Source: Stenotrophomonas sp. HITSZ_GD
GTDB lineage: Bacteria > Pseudomonadota > Gammaproteobacteria > Xanthomonadales > Xanthomonadaceae
Direction of reading: 5' to 3'
Length of the DNA stretch: 64,000 nucleotides
NCBI RefSeq assembly: GCF_029543105.1
Contig: NZ_JARQXB010000002.1
Location: forward strand, 292,712-356,711
Below are positions 26,357 through 34,810 of the stretch, piece after piece. The translations under genes and the position numbers were made by a program. Position 1 is the first letter of the stretch; each line of letters begins with the position of its first letter. Under the pieces are notes generated by a model. The model did not search any database and was not told the DNA's origin. It worked only from the letters and a program-made list of their open reading frames with translations.

Positions 26357-27211
26357 GTGCATGACAACCTTCACATTCCGCAAGCGGCTTTCGGCGCACT
26401 GACCGGACACGCCGTGATCGCGCTCGAAGGCCCCGATTCGGTGGCTTTCGCGCAGGCCCAGTTCGCCAATGACGTCGGCGCGCTGCCGGTCGGGCAATGG
26501 CAATGGAGCGCCTGGCTCAACCCCAAGGGCCGGGTCATTGCCCTCTTCATGCTGTGCCGCCCCGCCGAACACACGCTGTGGCTGGTGCTGGCCGATGGCC
26601 GTGCCGACACCCTGGCGGCGCAGCTGCAACGCTTCGTTTTCCGCCGCAAGGTCAAGGTGGCGGTGCGCGCCGACCTGCACGCCGGCGGCCGCTTCGACAC
26701 GCCGGCACGGGCGCACGGCAACGTGATCGACAGCGACGGCGATGCGAACGATTTCGATCTGGGCACGACAGCGCTGCCACGCACGCTGCGGCTGTCGCCT
26801 CATCCTTTCGTCGAACAGCCCGGCCTGGTGGCCCGATGGCGCGAGGCCGACCTGCGCCTGGGGCTGCCGCGCCTGGACGAGGGCGCCGTCGAGCAGTGGA
26901 CGCCGCAGCAGATCGGCCTGGACCGGCTGGCCGCCTACAGCGTCAAGAAGGGCTGCTATCCCGGCCAGGAAATCGTGGCCCGCACCCATTTCCTGGGCAA
27001 GACCAAGCGCGTGGCACAGCTGGTGGAGGTACCGCCGGGCACGCAGGCCGGCGCGGAGCTGCGCGACGGCGCCCAGGTGGCCGGTACGCTGGCCAGCGTG
27101 GCCGGTGCGTTGGCGCTGGCCGTGCTTCCCATCGAAAGCGAAGGGCTGGCCTTGCAGCTCGGCGATGCGCCGGTGCAACGCCAGCCCCTGCTGGAAGGCC
27201 TGGCCCGCTAG
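26357..27211 (+). CDS. ygfZ: tRNA-modifying/Fe-S biogenesis protein YgfZ
   Basis: 284 residues from GTG at 26357, the only reasonable in-frame start after the divergent gene at 26317. It is a folate-binding GcvT-like protein with the diagnostic KGCYPGQE motif at residues 198-205, whose cysteine is the conserved functional residue of YgfZ/IBA57, which helps maintain 4Fe-4S enzymes such as MiaB. Upstream elements are VIALEGPDSVAFAQAQFANDV and WLNPKGRV. It is divergent from the SDHAF4-like/sdh cluster, itself Fe-S dependent, and convergent with ugpC. Confidence 0.92.
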   Translation: MHDNLHIPQAAFGALTGHAVIALEGPDSVAFAQAQFANDVGALPVGQWQWSAWLNPKGRVIALFMLCRPAEHTLWLVLADGRADTLAAQLQRFVFRRKVKVAVRADLHAGGRFDTPARAHGNVIDSDGDANDFDLGTTALPRTLRLSPHPFVEQPGLVARWREADLRLGLPRLDEGAVEQWTPQQIGLDRLAAYSVKKGCYPGQEIVARTHFLGKTKRVAQLVEVPPGTQAGAELRDGAQVAGTLASVAGALALAVLPIESEGLALQLGDAPVQRQPLLEGLAR

Positions 27212-27229
27212 GCGGGCCGGCCCGCGGGC

Positions 27230-28303
27230 TCACAACCTCAGTTCGGTCTGCGGGTCGAAGAAATGCAGGTGCGCGCCATGCAGCGCCACTTTCAACGTCT
27301 CGCCTATCGCGGGCAATGGCTGCGGCGGCACGCGCATCACCAGCATCTGCTCGCCGAGCGCGAGGTTGACGAAGATCTCGTTGCCGACCGGCTCGATGCC
27401 CTCGATGCGCGCCTCGAACGCCACCCCATCGCCCTCGCCCGCCGGACGCAGGTGTTCCGGCCGGATGCCGACCAGCACCTCGGTGCCCTGCCGCTGCGCC
27501 GGCGCCGGCGTGCCCGACAACGGCACCTGCCGCCCGTCGGCCATGCGCAGGCCGCCCTCCTCCAACGTGCCGCGCAGCACGTTCATCGCCGGGCTGCCGA
27601 GGAAGCCGGCCACGAACAGGTTGGCCGGGCGCTCGTACAGCGCCATCGGCGTGTCGATCTGCTGGATCACCCCGGCGTTGAGCACCACGATGCGCTGGCC
27701 CAGCGTCATCGCCTCGACCTGGTCGTGGGTGACGTAAACCATGGTGGTCCCCAGCTTGCGATGCAGCTGCGCGATCTCGGTGCGCACGCTGTGGCGCAGC
27801 TTGGCGTCCAGGTTGGAAAGCGGCTCGTCGAGCAGGAACACGGCCGATTCGCGCACCATCGCCCGGCCCAGCGCTACGCGCTGGCGCTGGCCGCCGGACA
27901 TCGCCTTGGGCAGCTTGTCGAGCATGTCCGACAGCCCGAGCAATTGCGCCGCGTTGCGCACGCGTTCGTCGATCACCGCCTGCGGGTGGCCGCGCAGCTT
28001 CAGCCCGAAGGCCAGGTTCTCGCGCACGGTCATGTGCGGGTAAAGCGCATAGCTCTGGAACACCATGGCGATGTCGCGGTCCTTCGGCGCCACGTCGTTC
28101 ACCACCCGGTCGCCGATGCGCAGCGTGCCGCTGGTGATGTCCTCCAGGCCGGCGATCATGCGCAGCAGGGTCGACTTGCCGCAGCCCGAGGGCCCCACCA
28201 GCACCATCAGCTCGCCGTCGGCGACCTCGAACGTGGCGCCCTGCACCGCGACCTGTCCGTTGTCGTAAACCTTGCGGACGTTCTCCAACTGCACTTTCGC
28301 CAT
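27230..28303 (-). CDS. ugpC: Sugar ABC transporter ATP-binding protein, UgpC/MalK type
   Basis: 357 residues with AGAGG 7 nt before the ATG. Walker A GPSGCGKST, Q-loop VFQSYALYPHMTV, signature MSGGQRQRVALGRAMV, Walker B FLLDEPLSNLD, H-loop THDQVEAM, then the C-terminal OB-fold (GIRPEHL; EPVGNEIFVNL) of the MalK/UgpC/MsmK group. These ATPases often serve several CUT1 sugar importers. No permeases are adjacent, but an operon at 37.3-45.3 kb has two CUT1 permeases and a binding protein without an ATPase, and both loci carry the same LacI-type operator. Confidence 0.93.
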   Translation of the reverse strand: MAKVQLENVRKVYDNGQVAVQGATFEVADGELMVLVGPSGCGKSTLLRMIAGLEDITSGTLRIGDRVVNDVAPKDRDIAMVFQSYALYPHMTVRENLAFGLKLRGHPQAVIDERVRNAAQLLGLSDMLDKLPKAMSGGQRQRVALGRAMVRESAVFLLDEPLSNLDAKLRHSVRTEIAQLHRKLGTTMVYVTHDQVEAMTLGQRIVVLNAGVIQQIDTPMALYERPANLFVAGFLGSPAMNVLRGTLEEGGLRMADGRQVPLSGTPAPAQRQGTEVLVGIRPEHLRPAGEGDGVAFEARIEGIEPVGNEIFVNLALGEQMLVMRVPPQPLPAIGETLKVALHGAHLHFFDPQTELRL

Positions 28304-28410
28304 TCGCTAGCCTCTTTGGATGTCGTGCCTCACGGCGCGCCATACGCGCCGGCCTCGAATGGTCGCCGATGAAACTGCTCGCAATCGAATGCATTCGTTT
28401 TATTCTGACA

Positions 28411-28424
28411 TGTAAGCGTTTTCA
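28411..28424. promoter_or_regulatory. LacI-type operator upstream of ugpC
   Basis: TGTAAGCGTTTTCA, an imperfect palindrome of the form TGWAANCG-NTTWCA. It is nearly the same as TGTAAACGTTTTCA in front of the lacI gene at 45.4-46.4 kb (one difference in 14). Located 108 bp upstream of the ugpC start and about 320 bp from zwf. Confidence 0.7.
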
Positions 28425-28706
28425 TCTGGCAACATCGGTACCGGGAGGAGCAAGACAATGTCGCAGGAAAACCGTTCGCCCGCGTATGGAGTACGCGGCG
28501 TGCATGCCATTCGCCATCTTGCCCCTGCCATGTCGTCGGGGGGCCTAACGGTGCGCCGATATAACTGCAACAATCGGGGACTTGGGTGAAGCCCTCGCCT
28601 TCGATGCTGAATGCGCACGACAGCGCTGCCAGCGCGAACGCAGCGGTCCCCGCCGCGCGCCGGACATTGCCTCCCGCAAAACCCCTGAAACCCAGGATCC
28701 ACGCCA

Positions 28707-28735
28707 TTGACAACGATGTCAGCAGAAACTGAAAC
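28707..28735 (+). promoter_or_regulatory. Possible sigma70 promoter for zwf operon
   Basis: A consensus -35 TTGACA (28707-28712) is followed after 17 bp by a weak -10 (TGAAAC, 28730-28735). A start of transcription about 7 bp later falls at the ATG at 28743, implying a leaderless mRNA. The -10 is poor, so this is tentative. Confidence 0.3.
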
Positions 28736-28742
28736 TCGGCCA

Positions 28743-30170
28743 ATGCACAACACCCTTTTCCTGTTCGGCGCGACCGGCGACCTGGCGCAGCGCTACCTCT
28801 TCCCCTCCCTGCTGCGGCTGTCCATCGACGGCCTGCTGCCGGAGGATTTCCAGGTGCGCGCGCTGGCGCTCTCGCCGCACGACACGGAGAAGTTCCGCGA
28901 CATCCTGCGCCCGCGGTTGGAGCAGGCGCTGCCGCATGCCGGCGCCGCCGACATCGACAACCTGCTGCAGCGCATCGACTACCGCTCGGTGGACCTGCGC
29001 GACGCCGAATCGGTCGCCAACGCCGTGCGCGACCTGGCCTCGCGCAAATGCGTCAGCTACCTGGCCATCCCGCCGGGCCTGTACATCAGCACCTGCCAGG
29101 GCCTGGCGCTGGGCGGCGCGCTGGCCGCGCCGAACCGGCTGATGCTGGAAAAGCCGATCGGCCACGATTCGGTGAGCGCCGAGGAGATTCTGCGCTCCAT
29201 CGGCGCGCTGATCGACGAAGACCGCGTGTTCCGCCTGGACCACTACCTGGGCAAGGCGGCGGTGCAGAACCTGATCGCGCTGCGCTTCGGCAACACGCTG
29301 CTGGAAGCGGTGTGGAACCGCAACTACATCGAGTCGGTGCAGATTCTGGTGGCCGAGAGCGAGGGCGTGGACGGGCGCGATGCCTACTACGCGCGTTCCG
29401 GCGCGCTGCGCGACATGGTGCAGAGCCACATCCTGCAGCTGTTGTGCCTGGTGGCGATGGAGCCGCCGGCCTCGCTGGAATCGGACCGCATCCGCGACGA
29501 GAAGGTGAAGGTGCTGCGCGCACTGCGCCCGCTCAAGGCCGAACACGCCGCGCGCGACAGCGTGCGCGGGCGCTACACCGCCGGCACGATCAACGGCCAG
29601 CCGGCGCAGGCCTACCAGCCGCCGGAAGGCAGCGACGTGGAAACCTTCGTCGGCGTCACCGCGCACATCGACAACTGGCGCTGGGAAGGCGTGCCGTTCC
29701 ACCTGTGCACCGGCAAGCGCATGCCCGAGCGCACCACGCGCGTGGTGGTCACGCTCAAGCCGGTCACCCACTGGCTGTTCGAACGCCCGGACCGCCAGCA
29801 CGCCACGCCGAACCGGCTCACGTTCCAGCTGCAGCCGCAGGAGAACATCGAGCTGGGGCTGATGAGCTCGCTGGCCGGCCCGGAATGGGGCGCGCTGGAG
29901 CTGCAGCCGCTGGAGCTGGAGCTGTCGGTGCCCACCGGCCTGCATCGCCGCATCGCCTACGAGCGCCTGTTCCTGGATGCGTTCAACGGCAACCACGCGC
30001 TGTTCGTGCGCGATGACGAAGTGCGCGCGGCCTGGGCCTGGATCGACAGCGTCAGCGACGCCTGGAAGGCGGCGGAGCTGCCGCTGCAGCCCTACCCCGC
30101 CGGCACCTGGGGGCCGACCTCGGCCACCACCTTCCTGCCGCCGGGCATCGACCAGGAGGCGCAGGCATGA
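28743..30170 (+). CDS. zwf: Glucose-6-phosphate 1-dehydrogenase
   Basis: 475 residues from ATG at 28743 (MHNTLFLFGATGDLAQR); an ATG at 28716 adds nine residues but lies between a possible -35 and -10. NADP-binding GATGDL is at residues 9-14; EKPIGHD and the catalytic RLDHYLGK motif follow near residue 165. It oxidises glucose-6-phosphate to 6-phosphogluconolactone, the entry step of the Entner-Doudoroff route encoded by the next four genes. It overlaps glk by 4 bp (ATGA). No clear Shine-Dalgarno sequence precedes either start. Confidence 0.95.
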   Translation: MHNTLFLFGATGDLAQRYLFPSLLRLSIDGLLPEDFQVRALALSPHDTEKFRDILRPRLEQALPHAGAADIDNLLQRIDYRSVDLRDAESVANAVRDLASRKCVSYLAIPPGLYISTCQGLALGGALAAPNRLMLEKPIGHDSVSAEEILRSIGALIDEDRVFRLDHYLGKAAVQNLIALRFGNTLLEAVWNRNYIESVQILVAESEGVDGRDAYYARSGALRDMVQSHILQLLCLVAMEPPASLESDRIRDEKVKVLRALRPLKAEHAARDSVRGRYTAGTINGQPAQAYQPPEGSDVETFVGVTAHIDNWRWEGVPFHLCTGKRMPERTTRVVVTLKPVTHWLFERPDRQHATPNRLTFQLQPQENIELGLMSSLAGPEWGALELQPLELELSVPTGLHRRIAYERLFLDAFNGNHALFVRDDEVRAAWAWIDSVSDAWKAAELPLQPYPAGTWGPTSATTFLPPGIDQEAQA

Positions 30171-31171
30171 GCGCGACGCTGCAACCGGTGCTGGTCGCCG
30201 ACATCGGCGGCACCAATGCGCGCTTCGCCCTGGCCGACCTGGAATCCTCCATGCCGCTGCTGGAAGACAGCGTGCGCGAGTTCGCCGTCGTCGACTTCGC
30301 CTCGCTCGGCGAGGCGGCCCAGCATTACCTGGACCAGATCGGCGCCACGGCGCGCCAAGGCGTGTTCGCCGTGGCCGGCCGCGTCGATGGCGACGAGGCG
30401 CGCATCACCAACCATCCGTGGGTGATCTCGCGCTCGCGCACCGCCGCCATGCTCGGCTTCGACGAGCTGTACCTGATCAACGACTTCGCCGCGCAGGCGA
30501 TGGCGATCAGCCTGCTGCGCCCGCAGGACGTGGTGCAGGTGGGCGGCGCTAGCTGGGAGCCTTCGGACATCCGCCAGCCGCGCAACTACGGCGTGATCGG
30601 CCCGGGCACCGGGCTGGGCGTGGGCGGGCTGATCGTGCGCGACGGCCGCTGCTATCCGCTGGAGACCGAAGGCGGCCACGTCAGCTTCCCGCCGGGCACG
30701 CCGGAGGAAATCCGCATCCTGGAGATCCTCTCCCAGCAGTTCGGCCGCGTCTCCAACGAACGCCTGATCTGCGGCCCCGGCCTGGTCAACATCCACCGCG
30801 CGCTCAGCGAGATCGCCGGGGCCGACCCCGGCCCGCTGAAGCCTTCGGACATCACCGCGCGCGCCGCCGCCGGCGATGCCCGCGCCGCGCGCTCGGTGGA
30901 CCTGTTCTGCGCCATCTTCGGCGCCATCGCCGGCGACATGGTGCTGATGCAGGGTGCCTGGGACGGCGTGTTCCTGACCGGCGGGTTGGTGCCGCGCATG
31001 CTCGATTCGCTGCAGCATTCCGGCTTCCGCCAGCGCTTCGAGAACAAGGGCCGCTTCTCGGCGATCATGTCGCGCGTGCCCTCGCTGGCGGTCATGCACC
31101 CGCACGCCGGCCTGCTCGGCTCGGCCGCCTACGCGGTCGATGTGGAGCGCAACCGGGGGAGCCGCGCATGA
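30167..31171 (+). CDS. glk: Glucokinase
   Basis: 334 residues. The ATP-binding ADIGGTNARFALAD motif is at the N-terminus (about residues 9-22), then LINDFAAQA and GPGTGLGVGGL, and ETEGGHVSFPP, all typical of bacterial group A glucokinase (Glk). It phosphorylates free glucose, feeding Zwf. Start and stop overlap both neighbours by 4 bp (zwf and pgl), implying translational coupling and balanced synthesis. Confidence 0.95.
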   Translation: MSATLQPVLVADIGGTNARFALADLESSMPLLEDSVREFAVVDFASLGEAAQHYLDQIGATARQGVFAVAGRVDGDEARITNHPWVISRSRTAAMLGFDELYLINDFAAQAMAISLLRPQDVVQVGGASWEPSDIRQPRNYGVIGPGTGLGVGGLIVRDGRCYPLETEGGHVSFPPGTPEEIRILEILSQQFGRVSNERLICGPGLVNIHRALSEIAGADPGPLKPSDITARAAAGDARAARSVDLFCAIFGAIAGDMVLMQGAWDGVFLTGGLVPRMLDSLQHSGFRQRFENKGRFSAIMSRVPSLAVMHPHAGLLGSAAYAVDVERNRGSRA

Positions 31172-31881
31172 GCCCGGCACGCGACCGCATCTCGCTGATC
31201 CGCCACGACGACGCCGACGCCTGGGTGGCCGGCATCGCCGAGGAAATGGCCAGCATCCTGGGCCATGAGATCGGCAAGCGAGGGCATGCCCGCATGCTGC
31301 TGTCCGGCGGCACCACCCCGGCGCCGGTGTACGAAGCGCTGGCGCTGCAGGCGCTGGAATGGAACAGGATCGAAGTGGGCCTGGTGGACGAGCGCTGGCT
31401 CTCGCCGCAGGACCCGGACAGCAACGCCTACCTGGTGCGCCACAGCCTGCTCGATCGTGCCGAAGGCGCGCAGTTCGTGCCGCTGGTGCGGCAGGGCAAG
31501 TCGCTGGCCGACTGCGTGCACGACGCCAACCTGCACGCCACCCACGCCGCGCCGCCGTGCCTGGCGGTGCTGGGCATGGGCGGCGATGGCCACACCGCCT
31601 CGCTGTTCCCCGGCTCGATCGACCTGCCCAAGGCGCTGGCCAGCCAGCAGCCCTACGCGGCGCTCGACGCCACCGGCTGCCCGGGCGCAAACACCTGGCC
31701 GCTGCGCATCACCCTCACGCCCGCCGGCCTGGCGCAGTGCGAAACCCGCCTGCTGCTGCGCGGCAAGCAGAAGCTGGAGATGCTCGAGGCCGCGCTGGCC
31801 GGCGAGGATCCCACCGAATACCCCATCCGCGTCGCGATCCAGCAACCTGGTGCGCACCTGCGGGTCCACTGGTGCGCATGA
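31168..31881 (+). CDS. pgl: 6-phosphogluconolactonase
   Basis: 237 residues of the SOL/DevB type, with LLSGGTTPAPVYEAL near residue 45, VGLVDERWLSPQDPDSN and LGMGGDGHTASLFPGS, the three standard blocks. It hydrolyses 6-phosphogluconolactone to 6-phosphogluconate. ATGA overlap with glk. Ninety-eight bp separate it from edd, with no obvious terminator between. Confidence 0.95.
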   Translation: MSPARDRISLIRHDDADAWVAGIAEEMASILGHEIGKRGHARMLLSGGTTPAPVYEALALQALEWNRIEVGLVDERWLSPQDPDSNAYLVRHSLLDRAEGAQFVPLVRQGKSLADCVHDANLHATHAAPPCLAVLGMGGDGHTASLFPGSIDLPKALASQQPYAALDATGCPGANTWPLRITLTPAGLAQCETRLLLRGKQKLEMLEAALAGEDPTEYPIRVAIQQPGAHLRVHWCA

Positions 31882-31979
31882 CGCGTGCTCCGCGGACGGT
31901 GGCATGCCGCCACCGTCCTTCACGTCCCGCCGCACGCCGCATCGGCGCCCGCGTGGCCTTCTCATAGCCGAACGAGCCA

Positions 31980-33896
31980 ATGAGCCTGCATCCGAACATC
32001 CAAGCCGTCACCGAACGCATCCGCATGCGCAGCGCCGCCTCGCGCGCGGCCTACCTGGCCGGCATCGACGCCGCCCTGCGCGACGGGCCGTTCCGCAGCC
32101 GCCTGAGTTGCGGCAATCTCGCCCATGGCTTCGCCGCGTGCGGGCCGACCGACAAGGACCGCCTGCGCGGCGCGATCACCCCGAACCTGGGCATCATCAC
32201 CGCCTACAACGACATGCTCTCGGCCCACCAGCCGTTCGAGCACTACCCGGAACTGATCCGCGAAACCGCGCGTTCGCTCGGCGCCACCGCGCAGGTCGCC
32301 GGCGGCGTGCCGGCGATGTGCGACGGCGTCACCCAGGGCCGCGCGGGCATGGAGCTGTCGCTGTTCTCGCGCGACGTCATCGCCCAGGCCGCCGCGATCG
32401 GCCTGAGCCACGACATGTTCGACACCACCGTGTACCTCGGCGTGTGCGACAAGATCGTGCCAGGCCTGCTGATCGGCGCGCTCGCCTTCGGCCACCTGCC
32501 GGCCGTGTTCCTGCCGGCCGGCCCGATGACCCCGGGCATCCCGAACAAGCAGAAGGCCGAGGTGCGCGAGCGCTACGCCGCCGGCGAGGCCACCCGCGCC
32601 GAGCTGCTGGAAGCCGAAGCCGCCTCGTACCACGCGCCGGGCACCTGCACCTTCTACGGCACGGCGAACTCCAACCAGGTGCTGCTGGAGGCGATGGGCG
32701 TGCAGTTGCCCGGCGCCTCCTTCATCAACCCGGGCACGCCGCTGCGCGATGCGCTGACCCGCCACGCCGCCGAACGCGCGCTGGCGATCACCGCGCTGGG
32801 CGACGACTTCCGCCCGTTTGGCCGGCTGATCGACGAACGCGCGATCGTCAACGCGATCGTCGCGCTGATGGCCACCGGCGGGTCCACCAACCACACGATC
32901 CACTGGATCGCCGTGGCGCGCGCGGCCGGCCTCGTGCTGACCTGGGACGACATGGACCTGATCTCGCAGACCGTGCCGCTGCTGGCGCGCGTCTATCCCA
33001 ACGGCGAGGCGGACGTGAACCGCTTCCATGCCGCCGGCGGCACCGCCTTCGTGTTCCGCGAGCTGATGGACGCCGGGCTGATGCACGACGACCTGCCGAC
33101 GATCGTCGAAGGCGGCATGCGCGCCTTTGCGCAGGAGCCCCGCCTGCAGGACGGCAAGGTGTTCTTCGTGCCGGGCGCGGCGGCCAGCGCCGACGAGGAA
33201 GTGGCGCGCCCGGTCGCCCAGGCGTTCGAATCGCAAGGTGGCCTGCGCCTGCTGCGCGGCAATATCGGCCGCTCGCTGATCAAGCTCTCGGCGGTCAAGC
33301 CGCAGTACCGTCGCATCGAAGCGCCGGCGGTGGTGGTCGATGCGCCGCAGGTGTTGAACAAGCTGCACGCCGCCGGTGCGCTGCCGCAGGATTTCGTGGC
33401 GGTGGTGCGCTACCAGGGCCCGCGCGCGAACGGCATGCCCGAGCTGCACTCGCTGGCGCCGCTGCTGGGCCTGTTGCAGAACCAGGGCCGGCGCGTGGCG
33501 CTGGTGACCGACGGCCGCCTGTCCGGCGCGTCGGGCAAGTTCCCGGCGGCGATCCACGTCACGCCGGAAGCCGCGCGCGGCGGTCCGATCGCGCGCATCC
33601 GCGAGGGCGATGTCATCGTGCTCGATGGCGAAGCCGGAACGCTGGAGGTGAAGGTTTCGGCGGCCGAGTGGGCTTCGCGCGAGCTGGCGCCCAACACGGC
33701 GCCGGCTGGCCACGACATCGGCCGCAACCTGTTCGCGATCAACCGCCAGGTCGTCGGCCCCGCCGACCAGGGCGCGATCTCGATCGGCTGTGGCCCGATG
33801 GCGGCGGACGGCACCATCTGGGAATACGACGCCGAGTACGAGCTGGGCGGTGAGCCGGCCGCCGCGGCCGCACCGCACGAATCCAAGGACGCGTGA
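31980..33896 (+). CDS. edd: Phosphogluconate dehydratase
   Basis: 638 residues, IlvD/Edd family. Fe-S ligands are in [11 protein letters not shown] and TGSTNH-like [11 protein letters not shown], with [22 protein letters not shown] and the C-terminal [19 protein letters not shown] matching 6-phosphogluconate dehydratase rather than dihydroxyacid dehydratase. It makes 2-keto-3-deoxy-6-phosphogluconate, split by the next gene product. It ends in an alanine/glutamate-rich tail. Confidence 0.97.
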   Translation: MSLHPNIQAVTERIRMRSAASRAAYLAGIDAALRDGPFRSRLSCGNLAHGFAACGPTDKDRLRGAITPNLGIITAYNDMLSAHQPFEHYPELIRETARSLGATAQVAGGVPAMCDGVTQGRAGMELSLFSRDVIAQAAAIGLSHDMFDTTVYLGVCDKIVPGLLIGALAFGHLPAVFLPAGPMTPGIPNKQKAEVRERYAAGEATRAELLEAEAASYHAPGTCTFYGTANSNQVLLEAMGVQLPGASFINPGTPLRDALTRHAAERALAITALGDDFRPFGRLIDERAIVNAIVALMATGGSTNHTIHWIAVARAAGLVLTWDDMDLISQTVPLLARVYPNGEADVNRFHAAGGTAFVFRELMDAGLMHDDLPTIVEGGMRAFAQEPRLQDGKVFFVPGAAASADEEVARPVAQAFESQGGLRLLRGNIGRSLIKLSAVKPQYRRIEAPAVVVDAPQVLNKLHAAGALPQDFVAVVRYQGPRANGMPELHSLAPLLGLLQNQGRRVALVTDGRLSGASGKFPAAIHVTPEAARGGPIARIREGDVIVLDGEAGTLEVKVSAAEWASRELAPNTAPAGHDIGRNLFAINRQVVGPADQGAISIGCGPMAADGTIWEYDAEYELGGEPAAAAAPHESKDA

Positions 33897-33932
33897 GCGC
33901 CCTGCCCCACTTTCGCAAGGATTGACCACACC

Positions 33933-34592
33933 ATGACGATCGCCGATCTCCAGAACCGCGCCGAGTCCCTGCTGCTGCAGGCCGGCATTCTCCCGGTCAT
34001 CACCGTCGACAGCCTGGACCAGGCGCGCGCGGTCACCGACGCGCTGCTGGAAGGCGGCCTGCCGGCGATCGAACTGACCCTGCGCACGCCGGTGGCGATG
34101 GAAGCGCTGGCGACGCTGAAGCGCGAGCGTCCCGAGTTGGTGGTCGGCGCGGGCACCGTGCTCAGCGAGCTGCAGATGTTGCAGTCGATCGATGCCGGCG
34201 CCGATTTCCTGGTGACGCCGGGCACGCCGCCGGCGCTGGCCGACCTGCTCGCGGACGCGCCAATCCCGGTGGTGCCGGGCGCGGCCACGCCGACCGAATT
34301 CCTGTCGCTGATGGGCCGCGGTTTCCGCGTCTGCAAGCTGTTCCCCGCTTCGGCGGTGGGCGGCCTGCACATGTTGAAGGGCCTGGCGGGCCCGCTGGCG
34401 GAGCTCAAGTTGTGCCCGACCGGCGGCATCAGCGAGGACACGGCGGGCCAATACCTGTCGCAGCCGAACGTGCTGTGCATCGGTGGCTCGTGGATGGTGC
34501 CCAAGGACTGGCTGGCCAAGGGCGAGTGGCACAAGGTGCGCGACAGCGCGGCGGCCGCGGCGAAGATCGTGGCGCAGGTGCGCGCTGGCTGA
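33933..34592 (+). CDS. eda: 2-dehydro-3-deoxyphosphogluconate aldolase
   Basis: 219 residues. The active-site glutamate is in AIELTLRTP, the Schiff-base lysine in [11 protein letters not shown], with the [10 protein letters not shown] and [10 protein letters not shown] loops. It cleaves KDPG to pyruvate and glyceraldehyde-3-phosphate. Last gene of the operon, 36 bp after edd and followed by a strong terminator. Confidence 0.97.
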   Translation: MTIADLQNRAESLLLQAGILPVITVDSLDQARAVTDALLEGGLPAIELTLRTPVAMEALATLKRERPELVVGAGTVLSELQMLQSIDAGADFLVTPGTPPALADLLADAPIPVVPGAATPTEFLSLMGRGFRVCKLFPASAVGGLHMLKGLAGPLAELKLCPTGGISEDTAGQYLSQPNVLCIGGSWMVPKDWLAKGEWHKVRDSAAAAAKIVAQVRAG

Positions 34593-34622
34593 GGTCTTCC
34601 CGGGCTTGGGTGATTTCAAGGA

Positions 34623-34651
34623 ATGCCGCGCCTAGCGCGGCATTTTTTTTT
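34623..34651 (+). terminator. Terminator of the zwf-glk-pgl-edd-eda operon
   Basis: ATGCCGCG-CCTAG-CGCGGCAT followed by nine consecutive T residues: a textbook rho-independent terminator. Confidence 0.92.
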
Positions 34652-34810
34652 GGGCAGTTCCCGCGTGGGTCTCCAGGCGGCTTCACTACCTCCCCGCCAG
34701 GAGCAGCGCCCGCAAACCGCTCAAGGCGACCGGGAAAGCGGCCGCTTTGTCGCAGGCTGTACCGCTTCGTCGGCCTCGGCCTAACATGGAAGCGTCGACA
34801 GGAGCCCCTG

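Larger units (their letters stand above)
28304..28742. other. Divergent regulatory region between ugpC and zwf
   Basis: 439 bp without a convincing gene. It holds a LacI-type operator (28411-28424), an AT-richer patch at 28380-28440 that probably contains the ugpC promoter, and a TTGACA at 28707. The remaining roughly 270 bp carry open frames on the minus strand, but these run through the operator and have no ribosome site; nothing else was recognised. Confidence 0.6.

Noticed and set aside
28716..28742. Earlier ATG for zwf
   Set aside because: It lies between a consensus -35 and the presumed -10, and the 28743 start gives the usual short lead to the GATGDL motif; not fully excluded.
28330..28743. 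Minus-strand open frame of up to 137 codons with a hydrophobic N-terminus and several cysteines between ugpC and zwf
   Set aside because: It runs through the LacI operator and the probable ugpC promoter, has no ribosome-binding site, and its start overlaps zwf; more likely chance coding.
34660..34810. CueR/MerR-type promoter before the copper ATPase
   Set aside because: TAACAT resembles a -10, but no dyad or matching -35 with a 19-bp spacer could be identified.
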